This document shows positions 46,850-58,322 of a DNA stretch of 64,000 bases, piece by piece; position 1 is the stretch's first letter; the number at the start of each line of letters is the position of its first letter. Both the position numbers and the translations under genes were made by a program. The DNA is from Podospora bellae-mahoneyi (taxonomy: Eukaryota; Ascomycota; Sordariomycetes; Sordariales; Podosporaceae), in the NCBI RefSeq assembly GCF_035222275.1, contig NC_085885.1, forward strand, positions 1,736,001 through 1,800,000, given 5' to 3'. The notes beneath the pieces are model-generated. The model did no database searches. It saw nothing but the letters and a program-made list of their open reading frames with translations, and was not told the DNA's origin.

Positions 46850-48734
46850 TGTTGATGTGCTCTCGACACTTTCTCGCCAAGCGGAAATTTCCTTGGATAA
46901 CTCAGGCGCCTATAAGTAGTTGTCGAAGAGGAACGCCCCTGGCATTTAAGCCTTTGATCGTCGGGGGTTTCCAAGTCGAAACTTCACCTGATAAGATGCG
47001 CAGTTTAACTAGCGAAGGATAAATAGTTGTGTGATTCAGCAGAGCCCCACGCACATGGTTGGTCGAGAGACACACACATCGATGTACCCAAGTTAACTAA
47101 CCCAACAGACTCGGGGCCAGATAACAGAAAGATAAGGTGTTGTGATGGTCTAGTGGTCGCCCAGCCTCCTCAGCCCAGACCCTTTGCCTGGCTCAGTCTG
47201 GTGGTTGCTTGGCTTCGCCAAACTTTGCGACAAGGCTGTGACGGCAACCTAAAAGGGGATAGCATTAGTTCCAGGGCTCTCCGAACTGAGAGCCAAGACA
47301 ATAGCAGTCTACAGCCAGAACCACTGCTCTTTCCTTCACTACCACCACCACTTACTAATACTACGTATTGCCCACATTTCGATGCCTTCCATACATCGCA
47401 CTCTCAATTTGTGGTCGGGTACTTAGGAAGGTCAAGCGGGAATGGGCGATGTGTGGAGCTGCTGTTTGGTAAAGTTGGATGGAATGCTGTGGGTTGCTAC
47501 TGATGTGGGCTATATTTCGATCAGATCTCCAGCCGGCCAGGCAGTGCTGTCCATGGAGAAAGGGTGAAGGTAAGATAAATAACAGTCTCATTCCTTGCCA
47601 AGTTGGTAGGTACTCAGATCGCTTCCATGGCGAGCTTTTCCCTCTTGAACTTTTGGCTTCGAAGCAGGTTGTTGACCTTGTAGCGGGGCGAACAGTGATG
47701 GTTTGGTAACAGCATTATGAACCACATTACCTCATCTTCAAACTTCTTGATTTACCTACAATATTATGCCGCGGGCTGTAAATCCTGTTGCATTTTAAGT
47801 CATTTCTACCTGTTTCAACCTGGGCAGAATTTGAGTACCTAGGTAGCCAAGTTTGCAAACGTGGGTGGCTACCTACGGACCTATGACATGGCCATACTGG
47901 CTGGGTGTGGTGCTCCATGCGCCTGCCTTTTGGTCAGACCCACACTCTGGTTGCTCTTTACGGTTTTTGTTTTGTTTCTGTAGCTTTTTCGTTCTGTTAG
48001 ATTTCATCACCATCACCACTTTTGTCGTCGTATTTTGCCTCATTTTTGGTGCCAGTGACCCTGTCCCAGAACTAGGCCTACCCTATGCGAAGCATGGGGC
48101 TACACCGCCAATGATTTCGTAGGCTTAGCGAGCAACATAAAGGTTAGCAACGCATAAACCCGAACGGATTTCGAGACCACATCCATCACCGAATGGCCGA
48201 ACAGGCAGCGTTAATATTAATAGTATTGCTAAGCTACCTAGGTTTGAGAGGCTAACCGACACGAGACCCCTACAATCCAAGATGAAATCTCCGTCGGGCT
48301 TTCATATTACTGTGAAAAACCAAAGGGCTCACAATTCCACATTCTTAGTGTCTGTAGAAAAACGAGGGGAGGCAAAGGCTTCCACACTTGGCAACGGAGA
48401 CATAACCAAAAGGGAGGCCTATCCTTGGGAAGATCTCACAGTTATCCAAGCTAGCTGGCGGATAAGAAAATCTCGCTCATCATACCTTCCTAAAGAGGGA
48501 CCGAGTGAAGAAGGAACAACACGAAGATTTATTTAGGGAAGAGATTTTCGCACCGCTAGGTAGATGCGAGGGTTCAAGCAGAAGTCAGTGACTGCCTACC
48601 TAAGTTGACCACAACTCCCAATAGCAACTTCCTTTCTCTTCACCCGTCAGCTTCTCTCAATCTTACTTCTTCGAGCTGATCCTTACCCACTACCTCACTG
48701 AGAACAATTCAGTCCATCGATAACACTGTCCATC
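46850..48734. other. 1.9-kb region without recognisable genes
   Basis: Several TACCTA/TAGGTA motifs occur here, common in promoters of this fungal group. A stretch near 47147-47165 resembles the front of a tRNA but has no matching 3' half. The open frame 48282-48536 (84 codons) has no family or signal peptide. Confidence 0.4.
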
Positions 48735-49297
48735 ATGGTAGGCGCCCTTCTTTGGTATTACACCGATGAGTAGGTACTGACAACTCGATCAACAGAAGCT
48801 CACCCTCGCCGCCCCCATCCTTGCCACCCTCACCGGCATCCAAGGCGTCCTCTCCGCCCCGGCAGCAAACTCCACCTCTGAGGCACCCGATGCGATTGAA
48901 CTTCCTCTTCAAAAGACAAAGCAACTTGAGAGGCGAGTGGGACTGCCAGTTTGTCAACGCGGACTGGAACCATGCAGCTCTCCGGGCCGACCACCAGGCA
49001 TTCAACAGTGTCTTTGTCGGTGCCCGCCTTACAGCGGCGGCGGGATAGTGCTACGTCGGCAGGTGCAACAGACGCGACTTTACATGGTGCAACACGTCTG
49101 CTACCAAACGGACCGAGGTTTCCAACCAGCGAAACATTGTCGCCCACACCAATCCCAGCACCGGGCAGAACTGCATGTATGACGACGGGTCTATTCATGT
49201 GGGATACTGGTGGGGGGCAGCAGGAAGGGCTCAGGTATACCAAAGCGGATATTTAGAGATGCTAGATGAAGATGGGAAAGGCGTCGGTTGGCAGTGA
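48735..49297 (+). pseudogene. small secreted protein gene, broken
   Basis: The first exon is only the ATG (48735-48737); the second starts at 48796 with KLTLAAPILATLTGIQGVLS, a good signal peptide. Beyond it the coding potential passes through more than one frame, with aromatic and Cys-rich patches (GEWDCQFVNADWNHAAL, RRDFTWCNTSA, GYWWGAAGRAQVYQSG). The gene is broken in about two places. I do not recognise the family. Confidence 0.5.
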
Positions 49298-50400
49298 TGT
49301 GGGAGTTTGATGATGAAGATTTTTTGATGTTGTTAGTAAAGGTCATAACAAAGTATGTTATACAAGACTTTGTTCAGTAATTTTGTGCATTGATTATCTG
49401 TGAAATGACACACATGGTCCAATGTCACAACTTGCAGCCTGTTAATTACGGCACAATTTCACTGAAGAAAGCTTTTGGCAATCACATCAACACTAAAACT
49501 TTTGCTTCAACGCCCCACTACATAACATTAGACGTTGTCAAAAAGCTTGAGCCTATTGGCTCTGCACTGCAGTATAAAATCGCTGCCGCCTTTCTCACTT
49601 CATGCAACCTCTTCTTCTTCTCATCTTCAGTAGGTATCATTGTACAGGTAAGGTACGTACCCCTTCCAACGTCGCTCCCCATCAAAACATCTTATCCCCT
49701 TATACTCAAAAAGAAATGCGTCCTCAGAATCCAATTTCTTATCATGGAAAAGGAAAAAAAAAAAATCTTCTGACGGTGTTCGAACTGTCATACTTAGAAG
49801 CAAGCGCGCATGCCTCGAGTATTTCATCATTGAACACATCAAACCATTTGGCCGGTTTCGTTCAACTGGATTGAGTTTATATGTGAGCCAAAGAACTTGT
49901 GGGGCAAGTCTGGTGATATTGGTGATGCCTACTGGAAAAGAACTGGGAAAGGAAGGAATAGGCCGTGGCTCAGGCTACAAGAAGAAGAGCAAGGCAGTGA
50001 GTGGATGGTCAGTGCCCACGCCGCGCAGTTTTAGTGTGTTCTTGGCTCCTTCTTGGGGCAGGAGCGGACGTAGAAAGATGATCATAGAGGCGGAAGGGGC
50101 TGTGGTTTCCAAGGGGCAGGTGGGAGGGGACCATGTCAGCCGAAGCTTAATCGAGGAACGAGGGACTGGGGAGCAGTGAAGCAACTTGACGGTGATGATA
50201 TCCAAAAGCATTATCAAAAAACTTGCTGGAAGCGACATCAGCTTTGGGGTTGATGAAGATCTCACAAAGGATTTGCTGGATCGGGGTCTGTCACTTTCTG
50301 CAGTTGCTGGAAGGTTGGTTACATTGAAGTTATCAAATAAAGCGGATGTAAAACCAACAACAAACACACTCGCCCTCCTCTCCTCAAGTCTTCCCAGAAC
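49298..50400. other. 1.1-kb region without recognisable genes
   Basis: A minus-strand open frame at 49975-50367 is 130 codons long but has no recognisable domain or good start. It may be a relic. Otherwise the region is AT-rich. Confidence 0.4.
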
Positions 50401-51844
50401 TTATACATATACATGACAAAACAACCCCCCAAACCCCCCAAGCCCATCATGCGCCTCAATAACAGGAATCACATCAGGTGCAAGCCACTTCAAATCAAGC
50501 TTCCTCGTCGCCGCATCCCTCCCACCAAGCGTCACCTGCGCATTAACCCTCTTCTCCGGATCCATCATCTGCCAAATCCACCACAACCTATCCAGCGACG
50601 CGTGATGAAAGTAAAAGATTGGATCCCCAGGCGAAACCATCGGATCGCCACCGGGGTCTCCCCCCGATATGTAATGACCAGCTGTGTGGATCCCAAAGTT
50701 GTACGGATCGCTCACGTTCCGGGGTGGTGTGAGCAAGGTGTTGTAGAAGGTGTTGATGTCCTTGGACTTGGTGAGGAGGTTGTACGCGCGGTCTGCCGTG
50801 GCGCCGAGGGCCGCGTCGACGCTGATGTCGCGGCGCATGCAGCGAGGGTTGTACCCGGTGCCGTTGGAGATTGGGTTTCTGGGCACGTTGTTCATGACGG
50901 GGGCGCCGGGACCGATGTTGGCTGTGTACCTGTTGGAAGAAAGCTAGTTAGATACCTCAAGTGGCAGTGGATAGATGTCGAAGAAGAGGGAACGAACTCT
51001 GTGAAGGGGCCGTCAACAACGCATCCACCTCCGCCGCCCGGTTTGATCGTTCCGGTACCGGTGCGAAGGCCGGTGTACTTGGGGTCTGGCAAGCCGTTGC
51101 CACCCATACTTGTCGCGTTTCCGTTGAAGAGGGCTGAATTCTTTGGATCTTTGGTGTAGCGGTCGTAGTTCATGTACTTTTCATCATCAAGAACAGTTAG
51201 CAAACCTTCGACGAGGAAGGCAAGGGGTCCGTCATACCGGGTGATATCCCTTATAGCCACACTCGTTACGAAGAGCCGTCTCATACGCAAGCAAGAAATA
51301 CTTGTGGGCAGGGAACAAGCCAATCGTGTCGTGCAGAGAACCGGCATTCGTCAGGTGATAGGCCATGAAATCGTCGTACCGAGTCCGAGCTCCTGGGAAC
51401 TGGCTCTTGGGCGCTTTGGATGGCGCCTTCATCAGGCAGAGCGTGGCGTTGATGAAGTCAGATCGTTGTTCGATGGTCATATCGCCCCTGAGATACAAGT
51501 TAAATCTGGGACAATCACTGAAGGTTAGGTAGAAGGTTGCCATACCACTCTCTCCGTACTCCCGCGTTCTCCAGTGTGCAGCCGTTGTTCTTGCCTGCGG
51601 CGATCTTCTGGCTCATGTACGCATCAACCTTGGCCATGGTCTCATCCAACAGCTTGTCGACGACATCTAAGGGGTAGAAGCCGTTGCGTTGTCTGGTATG
51701 ATGTCAGCCATAACCACAGATGGCAACCGGAGCTCTAACTGATAATGACACTCACACGTTCACTTTGGTTCTCCAATCCCTTGGAGCCACCACTCCGGCA
51801 AGAGCCGAGGGCACCAAGATTGCAACACTCCAAATAGACCGCAT
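50401..51844 (-). CDS. tyrosinase (polyphenol oxidase), secreted type
   Basis: A type-3 copper enzyme that hydroxylates monophenols and oxidises diphenols to quinones, used in pigment and phenolic metabolism. Exons, right to left: 51844-51756, 51692-51546, 51487-51238, 51176-50998 and 50929-50401 (398 codons, 397 aa). The start MRSIWSVAILVPSALAGVVA is a signal peptide. Copper A ligands are seen in FMAYHLTNAGSLHDT and FPAHKYFLLAYE. Copper B ligands are in HTAGHYISGG and FYFHHASLDRLWW. All six His are present. The length is that of short fungal secreted tyrosinases without the C-terminal cap of the mushroom type. At the site where relatives read PYWDW/PYWNY this protein reads PYMNY, which is unusual. 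It is one of the few intact genes in the accessory half. Confidence 0.88.
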
Positions 51845-52774
51845 TTTCGCGCACTTGGTTTTGTTGATCAAAGCTCCAGCGTCTCTGGCGGCCAGAACCT
51901 GATGGAGATTTCAGGTTGAAGGGACATTTTGTAGAATACACGGGCACTTTCCTTGCCAACATTTCAAAGTGAGGGAGGGACAAGCAATTCCGTACGCGTC
52001 GACTTTATATGACGACCTTTAAAACTCTCTGCTATCATTGGACTGGTTATTAAACTAGTCCCTGTAGGTGGTCCGGCATATGAGATTCTGCTGGTTGAGG
52101 TCGAACCTTAAACTGCCGTCCTTCCGAGCCGTGTTTTAAGATAGATGCCTAACCCCAGAGTTTTGGTCACCCGATTAGGTTACATGTTTTCTTTCGTGCA
52201 AGGTTCTAGTTGTGTGACGGTTGAACTGATGATAGAACAGGTATAGTTGGTGAGGTCGGTTTCGTTTTGATCAGCAGGGCATGAAGATCTCAAGTTCAAT
52301 GCGATAGCTGGACGTACCTGAGGTATCTGGTTGTACAACTTTCTTATAGACGGACTGGTTTCATGTTTCCATACACCTTAGCAGCATCAAGCATACCTGG
52401 GTATGGGGGCATTATCACAGCAGCTAATCTCAATATGTGGTCGTGGTACCACTCGTAACATCATGATATTTGCTGCTGGGAAGAACTCGATAACTCCTAC
52501 GCAATCATCCGCGGCAACCTTCCCTCTCCCCGCAGCCGCCATCTATCTGATGGCAACCAATGACGATCCATTAGATTGTGCTGGCGTTGCTTGTTCCGTT
52601 AACCACGCCCTTTGCCGTTCAGCCGAGAGACTCCATGCCGGCAGTTCCCCCCTGTCGTGAGACTCCTACCACATTCACACCATATATGAGACTCGACCGT
52701 CAGATAAGTACCTACACACAAAGGAACTGTTGTTAAAACCGGTTGAGTTTAATTCGGAATCTAACGGACAACAA
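51845..52774. other. divergent promoter of tyrosinase and Alt a 1-like gene
   Basis: The 0.93-kb space separates two genes pointing away from each other. No gene or clear element is recognised. Confidence 0.45.
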
Positions 52775-53324
52775 ATGCACATCGCTAATTTCCGCGTGGC
52801 TCTCCTCTGCGGAGTCACCCTCGCAAATCAAGACTGCACCACAACCTCCCAATCCCCTTCTTACTGGAGCATCAATGACCTGGTATTAAAGGTCTACGAC
52901 TGGGACAAGGGTGGCTCGATGGGAACATTTGGGTTTACATCATTTTCCTCAGCAACAAACAAGACGGTGGAGTGTCTGGCTCAGGACGTTGATCTAGCAA
53001 ACTTGGGGGAGGATGGGTCGTGGTCAAAGTGCAGTGATCCTGGGGTAGAGTTTCGGTTTGATTTCGAGGATATGAGCTTGAGTTTGAAGGAAACGTGGAC
53101 CTGTGAAGGGTCTCCGGGGTGAGTATCTTACCTACCTATGCCGTACTATCAGGCGTTGAGAACTTGGCTGATATTTGCGTAGAGTTACCTTCAATGCCAA
53201 CGCGACAGGACTTATGATGCTGCATGGTTGTCTGGATAGTGATACAGATAAGGGTGTTGAGTCTGATTGTTATGTCATGGAGTTTGACATGGCGGGTGAT
53301 GTTACCTCTTCAGCGGTGATATAG
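52775..53324 (+). CDS. small secreted protein, Alt a 1-like fold
   Basis: Exons are 52775-53118 and 53183-53324 (162 codons, 161 aa). The N terminus MHIANFRVALLCGVTLA is a plausible short signal peptide. The mature part has SYWSINDLVLKVYDWDKGG, then FEFRFD-like beta strands and Cys at CLAQ, SKCSD, WTCEG, HGCLD and DCYV. This arrangement (W-x-I near the start, paired Cys, beta-rich, about 140 aa) resembles the Alternaria allergen Alt a 1/AA1-like family of secreted fungal proteins; the assignment is tentative. The function is not known. ATG at 52775 was preferred as the upstream in-frame codons contain no ATG. Confidence 0.6.
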
Positions 53325-53487
53325 TTGATTATTGCAATGTCTTTCTCAAGCTGAGCGATGATCATATTCATGAGAAGCCGTCTCGATTAAATCTTCATTA
53401 TAATTAAGTTCATTGTGTATCTATCGCAAAAATGAACCGAGAAAAGCATAAACATTAGCCATTACATAATAATGAACCTGCACTCCT
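53325..53487. other. short convergent spacer
   Basis: This holds the 3' ends of two convergent genes. No feature is seen. Confidence 0.4.
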
Positions 53488-54885
53488 TCAAACCGCTCGA
53501 AACCCATCACCAGCTGTCCCTGTATTCGGGTCAGGTCGCTGAGGGGACACGGGCGACTGAGTCTGGACAGAAGTCTGCGTCGGACTAATGACAGCAGTCC
53601 CAGATCCCATTGATGCGAGCACTGCGTTTGGATTACCCAACACCGGCCCGGAAGAAGCAGCCGTAGTCCCACCAACCACCGAGGAAGGAGGACCAGGATA
53701 AACCGGCAGAGGCGTATCGTCCTCCACCCACCGACCTCCTGTTCCAGCTCCTCCATTACCGCCGCCAGTATCTCCACGTCTTTCCATCTCGGTGTTCTCC
53801 CCATGACGCCTCGGCTTTCTTTCCCCCAGCCAATCCACCGGGTACCGTTGCCTGAATCCGAACTGAAACCACAATTTGATCTTCATTTTAAGCGGCATCG
53901 CCTTCCACTGCTCCCTCAGCTCAGACTGGTCCTCCGGCTTCCTTGCATCCTCTACGATTGTAAACCCAATAGTAAAAATGAAGATTAATATCCAGCAAAC
54001 CGTTCCCAACCGGAGGGCCGTCCTGCCCATCATCAGCCGCCCGAACCAAAAGAAGTTTTCGACAAATCCAAGAAGAAAGAAGGACGGGATGACAGTCGCG
54101 ATGATGACCTTCCACGGCTCGACCTTGCTGCACTTCCCGGCGTAAGTATAAGGGCAGCGTTCCTCTTGAGTCAGCGGTCGCGGCCCGCCAGGGCGATGGC
54201 ACTCCTGGACGTAAGTTGTGTTGAGGCTGCTGACAACCGAGTCATAGTAAGTGCGTGCATGAGGGACACCGTGGCGGGTTGGGGGTAGGTCAGTCAGCTT
54301 GACGTGGATCTCCCTGACTAGTGATGGGTTGTATCCCTTTGTCGAATGCGTCTGGACTGGGAGGACGGTGGCTTTGGGAAGCATGTACTCGGTGAGGAAT
54401 TTGGACGGGAACCAGCCGGCCCAGGGTTGGAGGCTGGTGGATGTGGTAAACTCGAACGGGGTTGGGCAGCTGGCTGGGGCGGTGAGGATGTGGTCAATGA
54501 TCCAAAGTTCGGTCGTGAATTGGGACTGAGTTGATGGCGATGGCAACTTGTACCAGTCTTCTAGCTCTGACCGGGGGATGGCGTCAGCGGGCAGAATGAT
54601 GGTGGACATCACAATGTCCCAAACGATATTGGTTGTTACTCTTGAGGACGCGGGTGTGACACCGGTGGGGATGTTGGTATGTTTCACTGTAAAGGGGCGT
54701 GGAACGTAGGTCTCGTCGCATGATCTTGTCCCAGTTAAAACCTCCGGATTGCAGCCGTATGGCAAGTAGGATGTTGCATAGGCCTGTAACACTGTGCCAG
54801 TCCACCCAGTCCACTCGCTGGCCAGCGCTCGCTGAAACCCAGTGGCCATGATGGCCAGTGAGGCCAATGTGCCCGTTCGTTCCAT
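53488..54885 (-). CDS. integral membrane protein of unknown function
   Basis: A single-exon gene of 465 codons. The start MERTGTLASLAIMATGFQRALA is a likely signal peptide. About 260 residues of extracellular-type sequence follow with Cys (YGCNPE, RSCDET, QECHRP, ERCPYTY, GKCSK). Two membrane segments follow at about 265-285 (IIATVIPSFFLLGFV) and 305-325 (WILIFIFTIGFTIV). The C-terminal tail is cytosolic, Pro/Gly/Thr-rich. I do not recognise the family; it looks like a lineage-restricted fungal membrane protein. An upstream ATG at 54969 is also in frame and would add 28 residues ahead of the signal peptide, which makes it less likely. Confidence 0.7.
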   Translation of the reverse strand: MERTGTLASLAIMATGFQRALASEWTGWTGTVLQAYATSYLPYGCNPEVLTGTRSCDETYVPRPFTVKHTNIPTGVTPASSRVTTNIVWDIVMSTIILPADAIPRSELEDWYKLPSPSTQSQFTTELWIIDHILTAPASCPTPFEFTTSTSLQPWAGWFPSKFLTEYMLPKATVLPVQTHSTKGYNPSLVREIHVKLTDLPPTRHGVPHARTYYDSVVSSLNTTYVQECHRPGGPRPLTQEERCPYTYAGKCSKVEPWKVIIATVIPSFFLLGFVENFFWFGRLMMGRTALRLGTVCWILIFIFTIGFTIVEDARKPEDQSELREQWKAMPLKMKIKLWFQFGFRQRYPVDWLGERKPRRHGENTEMERRGDTGGGNGGAGTGGRWVEDDTPLPVYPGPPSSVVGGTTAASSGPVLGNPNAVLASMGSGTAVISPTQTSVQTQSPVSPQRPDPNTGTAGDGFRAV

Positions 54886-55162
54886 GATAAAGATGCAAGG
54901 AATGGAAAGAGAGAAGAGATCATTACGAAGACAGCAAGGGATTCCGATGCTTTTATGAGGCTCATGCATTGTCAAAAGAGATGAGGCCTTGGCAACAGGG
55001 AACTAACGTTGGAACAGATGATTTTTCCCCGTACACCATCCAACCATAGGGCAGAATTTGGAGTGCCAAGGTGATGCCAAACCCAGCCAAGCTCAATAGC
55101 CACATGATAGGGCTGATTCGATCGCGAAACCACCCCCCTCAAGCAAACCTGGACCCAAAAGC

Positions 55163-55195
<33 letters not shown>

Positions 55196-55706
55196 CATCA
55201 GTCTCACTATCGTCGTAAGTGAGGGCTTCGAATTGATGTGTGCTCCTTGCTCAGAGGTGAGGTCAAGATGCCCCAAAGCATTCGAAGCATGGTCCACCCG
55301 ATTACCAAATGTTGTCGCAATAAAGACTTAACACTAAGATATGCCGAAATTTTCTGGGATAGATCCGACCGCCTTACTCGGAGTAAGCTGCTCCCCAGTT
55401 GTTATTCTCCCCATTTAGGCAGCTGGTTGCATCGGACTCAATGTCGTGTCGAAGATTGCTTGTTTTGTGAAGGTAGCGGCTATCGTGATTGGTCAATAGT
55501 TGTGCAACTATCCTGAAGCCTCCGGACTATGTGACGGGCTTGGAGAGGCGTAATAGAGTTCAAGAGGAACCGTCCCTGATCGCTCCGGAGTACGCTTGGA
55601 GCTCGGGCCAATCTGAGCTGCTTTATTATTAGGGTTTCCTGCAGTTCGTCTGGTCGTTGATTTCTTCTTCAATCCAACCAATATTGCCATCATCACCTTA
55701 GACATC
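54886..55706. other. intergenic region
   Basis: This separates the membrane protein gene (-) and the F-box relic (+), which diverge from it. It contains the TG microsatellite; no gene is seen. Confidence 0.45.
55165..55193. repeat. TG dinucleotide microsatellite
   Basis: About fourteen TG units in a row, read directly. Such tracts vary in length between strains. Confidence 0.9.
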
Positions 55707-57929
55707 ATGGCACAACCAAGCCTGACAGGACTACCAAATGAGCTTCTCCTGCGCATCTGTCAACTCCCCTCCGACTCGCACTTTCCTAGTCTGAAAGCGC
55801 TTGCACAAGCCAACAAACATTCTTTCTCCGTTGCTGTCGCGGCCCTTATCGACACCATCACCTTCTACATTGACAAACCCGCTCCATTGGCTCAAGATGT
55901 AGAGGGCTGCAAACGAGTACTCCAGATGCGGAACCATGATTTGTTCGCCGCCTCATCATCGTCGGTCACATGAGACAGTCAGACACCGAAACCAATCCGT
56001 TTCAGGCTGGATATGCAAACCGATCCTGGCATCTATCACTGCCCTCGACAACAGACTTCAACACAACTCACGCGAATCTGCATGGCTTCCTTTCCGGGTC
56101 CACGAACCGACACGGTGCAATCCCTTTGACTCCAACACTTGAACCCCGGCTTCTTCGTCAGATGGATACGCCAGCCAGGCAGGACTATGAGGGTAATCGG
56201 CATTAGCAACCACTGGCAGCCCTCATCTCCCAGTTTCCGTGCCTACAAGATGTTGTCTATCGATGCCCGTCACAGTTCCACCTTGCTTGCTCATGGCATT
56301 GCACGCCAAGCAAATAAAAGCTCGTTTGCATCTTCAAATGTTCAGACTGTGCAGCGCCTTCGACAACTCGCCAACGATTGATCCTCACGAGTGGAACGTC
56401 ATCACTTCTCCATGTCTCTACAGAGTCTGGATTCGGTACTACAACATGTCATATGATGATGAAAACAACCCTAGACTCTACTCCCTCCAGCTACGTGTTC
56501 TCGAGTTGGATGCTCAAGCAGCCGCTGGCCTCAGCCGGCCTAAAAGAAGTCCATACAATCTACGACTACACGGCCGAACTGGCTTCCTTCGGCAATCCTG
56601 ACAAGCATCCAGACGAACATCATGCATGTCGCAACGCGTCTCGCAACCCAGTCAAAAAAATCCCAAGAGGCCACAGGGGTCACCCTTTTCCGAAAGGCCG
56701 ATTGACACATCTAAACCTCAGCCACAGTGTGCACGCGTGCGAAACACGAGATCATGTTCATGCCGGGGATTGGACAACCCCCCTTGGGCAACTTGAGACT
56801 AGGGACGGGCCGTGGAATGGTTTGACAGATTTCGCTCTGCTGCAGAGCTTGACTCTGGATCATGCAGTTTCTGCAAAACAGCTTATCGCGCTAAAAATGA
56901 CGTCCTTCCTCGCACTTCAGCAGCCTTTCGTTAGCCTGCGAATTGCCACGGCGCGACGGATCTCGTGTGCCCATCACACCAGTGGAGGCCAAGAGGTCGC
57001 TCGGTTCCTGGACAGCCTGCCCTCTCTAAGGGCGCTCCAAATCACTGAATGAGATCATTCCGTCCTTGGATTCTGCTTCGATTGTCCCAGATTGCAGAGC
57101 CTCTCGCTGCTTCCCTTACGAAAATGGGAAGGCCAAAGCCCCGTCGGTTACATGCAGAACCACGTCACTATTCAGGGTCTAGCTGCGCTCACAAGGTCTT
57201 TTCCAGCTCTGACCGATCTCGCCGTTTCAATTGCGAGGTCAAGAGGAGATGCTGCAGAGAGTGCCTGTTACAAGTTAATTGGTGACAATCGTCCCAACTG
57301 CACCGCCTGACGCTGATGCTAGATTGCTCACCTCCAAAAGTCATTCAGTCAAGCGGCTAGCATGACAAGCAAGCCATACCTCTGGTGAAGCCGTACCCCT
57401 CAACACCAGTGTCTCGCATTCCTCCCTCTGTAGTCTCCATCCTAGACCAAGATAGAGATGAGACCGCTGATTGCTGTTGGCGTGTACATGACTACCGCAA
57501 CGGACACGTCTACGACATTTTCATAAACAGTGCCCTCAACGCCTTCCTGGCTCGAGACATCTTTTCCACGGTGGGGGGCAACGTGAATACCTTGTACAAT
57601 CTTATGGAGGCGAGAATCTGTCACAAAAAGGACCACCGCCACGTTGCGGCATGTGGTTTAACGGGCGCTCAAGGGGTCCTGCCGGGCACCTACTCAAACC
57701 ATTTCTTCATGCCATTTCCAAATCGTGGATGGTGAAACGAATGGACAGCCAGCTGGTGGTTACGGAACTCACCAGCGAGGAGCCTGACAAGTGGCTAAAG
57801 AATTCGTTGAGCCTCAAAGAAAATCATGGAAAGGTCATGGACTATTTTAGGCGTGTGTGGCCTGCGAAAAAGGCCGGAAGTGAAGGGTGGTGGGGAGACT
57901 GGGAGAGCTGGGGTCTTCAGATTGGATAG
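55707..57929 (+). pseudogene. F-box-type protein, decayed
   Basis: The frame opens with ATG at 55707 and the F-box LTGLPNELLLRICQLP, which in an intact protein would bind Skp1 and bring targets to a ubiquitin ligase. The reading then shifts near 55943, where the expected block VRRLIIVGHMRQ continues in another frame. Later pieces, such as GPWNGLTDFALLQSLTLDHA, FLDSLPSLRALQI and the end WPAKKAGSEGWW near 57850, lie in several frames. I count at least four breaks. Leucine-rich pieces hint at a leucine-rich repeat part. It is a relic of a host gene with no functional reading. Confidence 0.6.
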
Positions 57930-58322
57930 AATCGGTTTGCGACGGTACTTTCTTTTCTGGTTCTGCGGTACAAACTTACGGTCAGCAGTCATTCTGCAAT
58001 GCGATTTATCAGTTAGATTGAAGTCCGATCTTGTCATTGGACTCACTTCAACCCTCTTTTACAAGCTCCTGGAAGGATTTTCTGCAGTTGGATCCCAGGC
58101 TGAATCAGGCAGGTGGAAATATCGTGGGATGGACGATGCCACCCCATCGCCCCCCCGTAAGCTTCCGGAATGGGACCGGGATTGATACTGTTGAGCGTGG
58201 GGCCAGAGCCTCGTTGACAATAAATACATATCATGTCCTTAATTTTTTCTTAAATAAAGCAGCTTTCCTTTGTGAGACTCATCCTGTCTAAGGTACCTTA
58301 GAGATCCAAGAATTTAAACATC
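57930..58322. other. intergenic region, promoter of the esterase
   Basis: This is AT-rich sequence before the ATG at 58323. No feature is seen. Confidence 0.45.

Noticed and set aside
47147-47165. tRNA-like stretch (GATGGTCTAGTGGTCG)
   Set aside because: No anticodon stem, T-loop or acceptor pairing follows within 80 bp.
49975-50367. 130-codon open minus frame
   Set aside because: Partly protein-like, but without an ATG in good context, a domain or splice support. It could be a relic.
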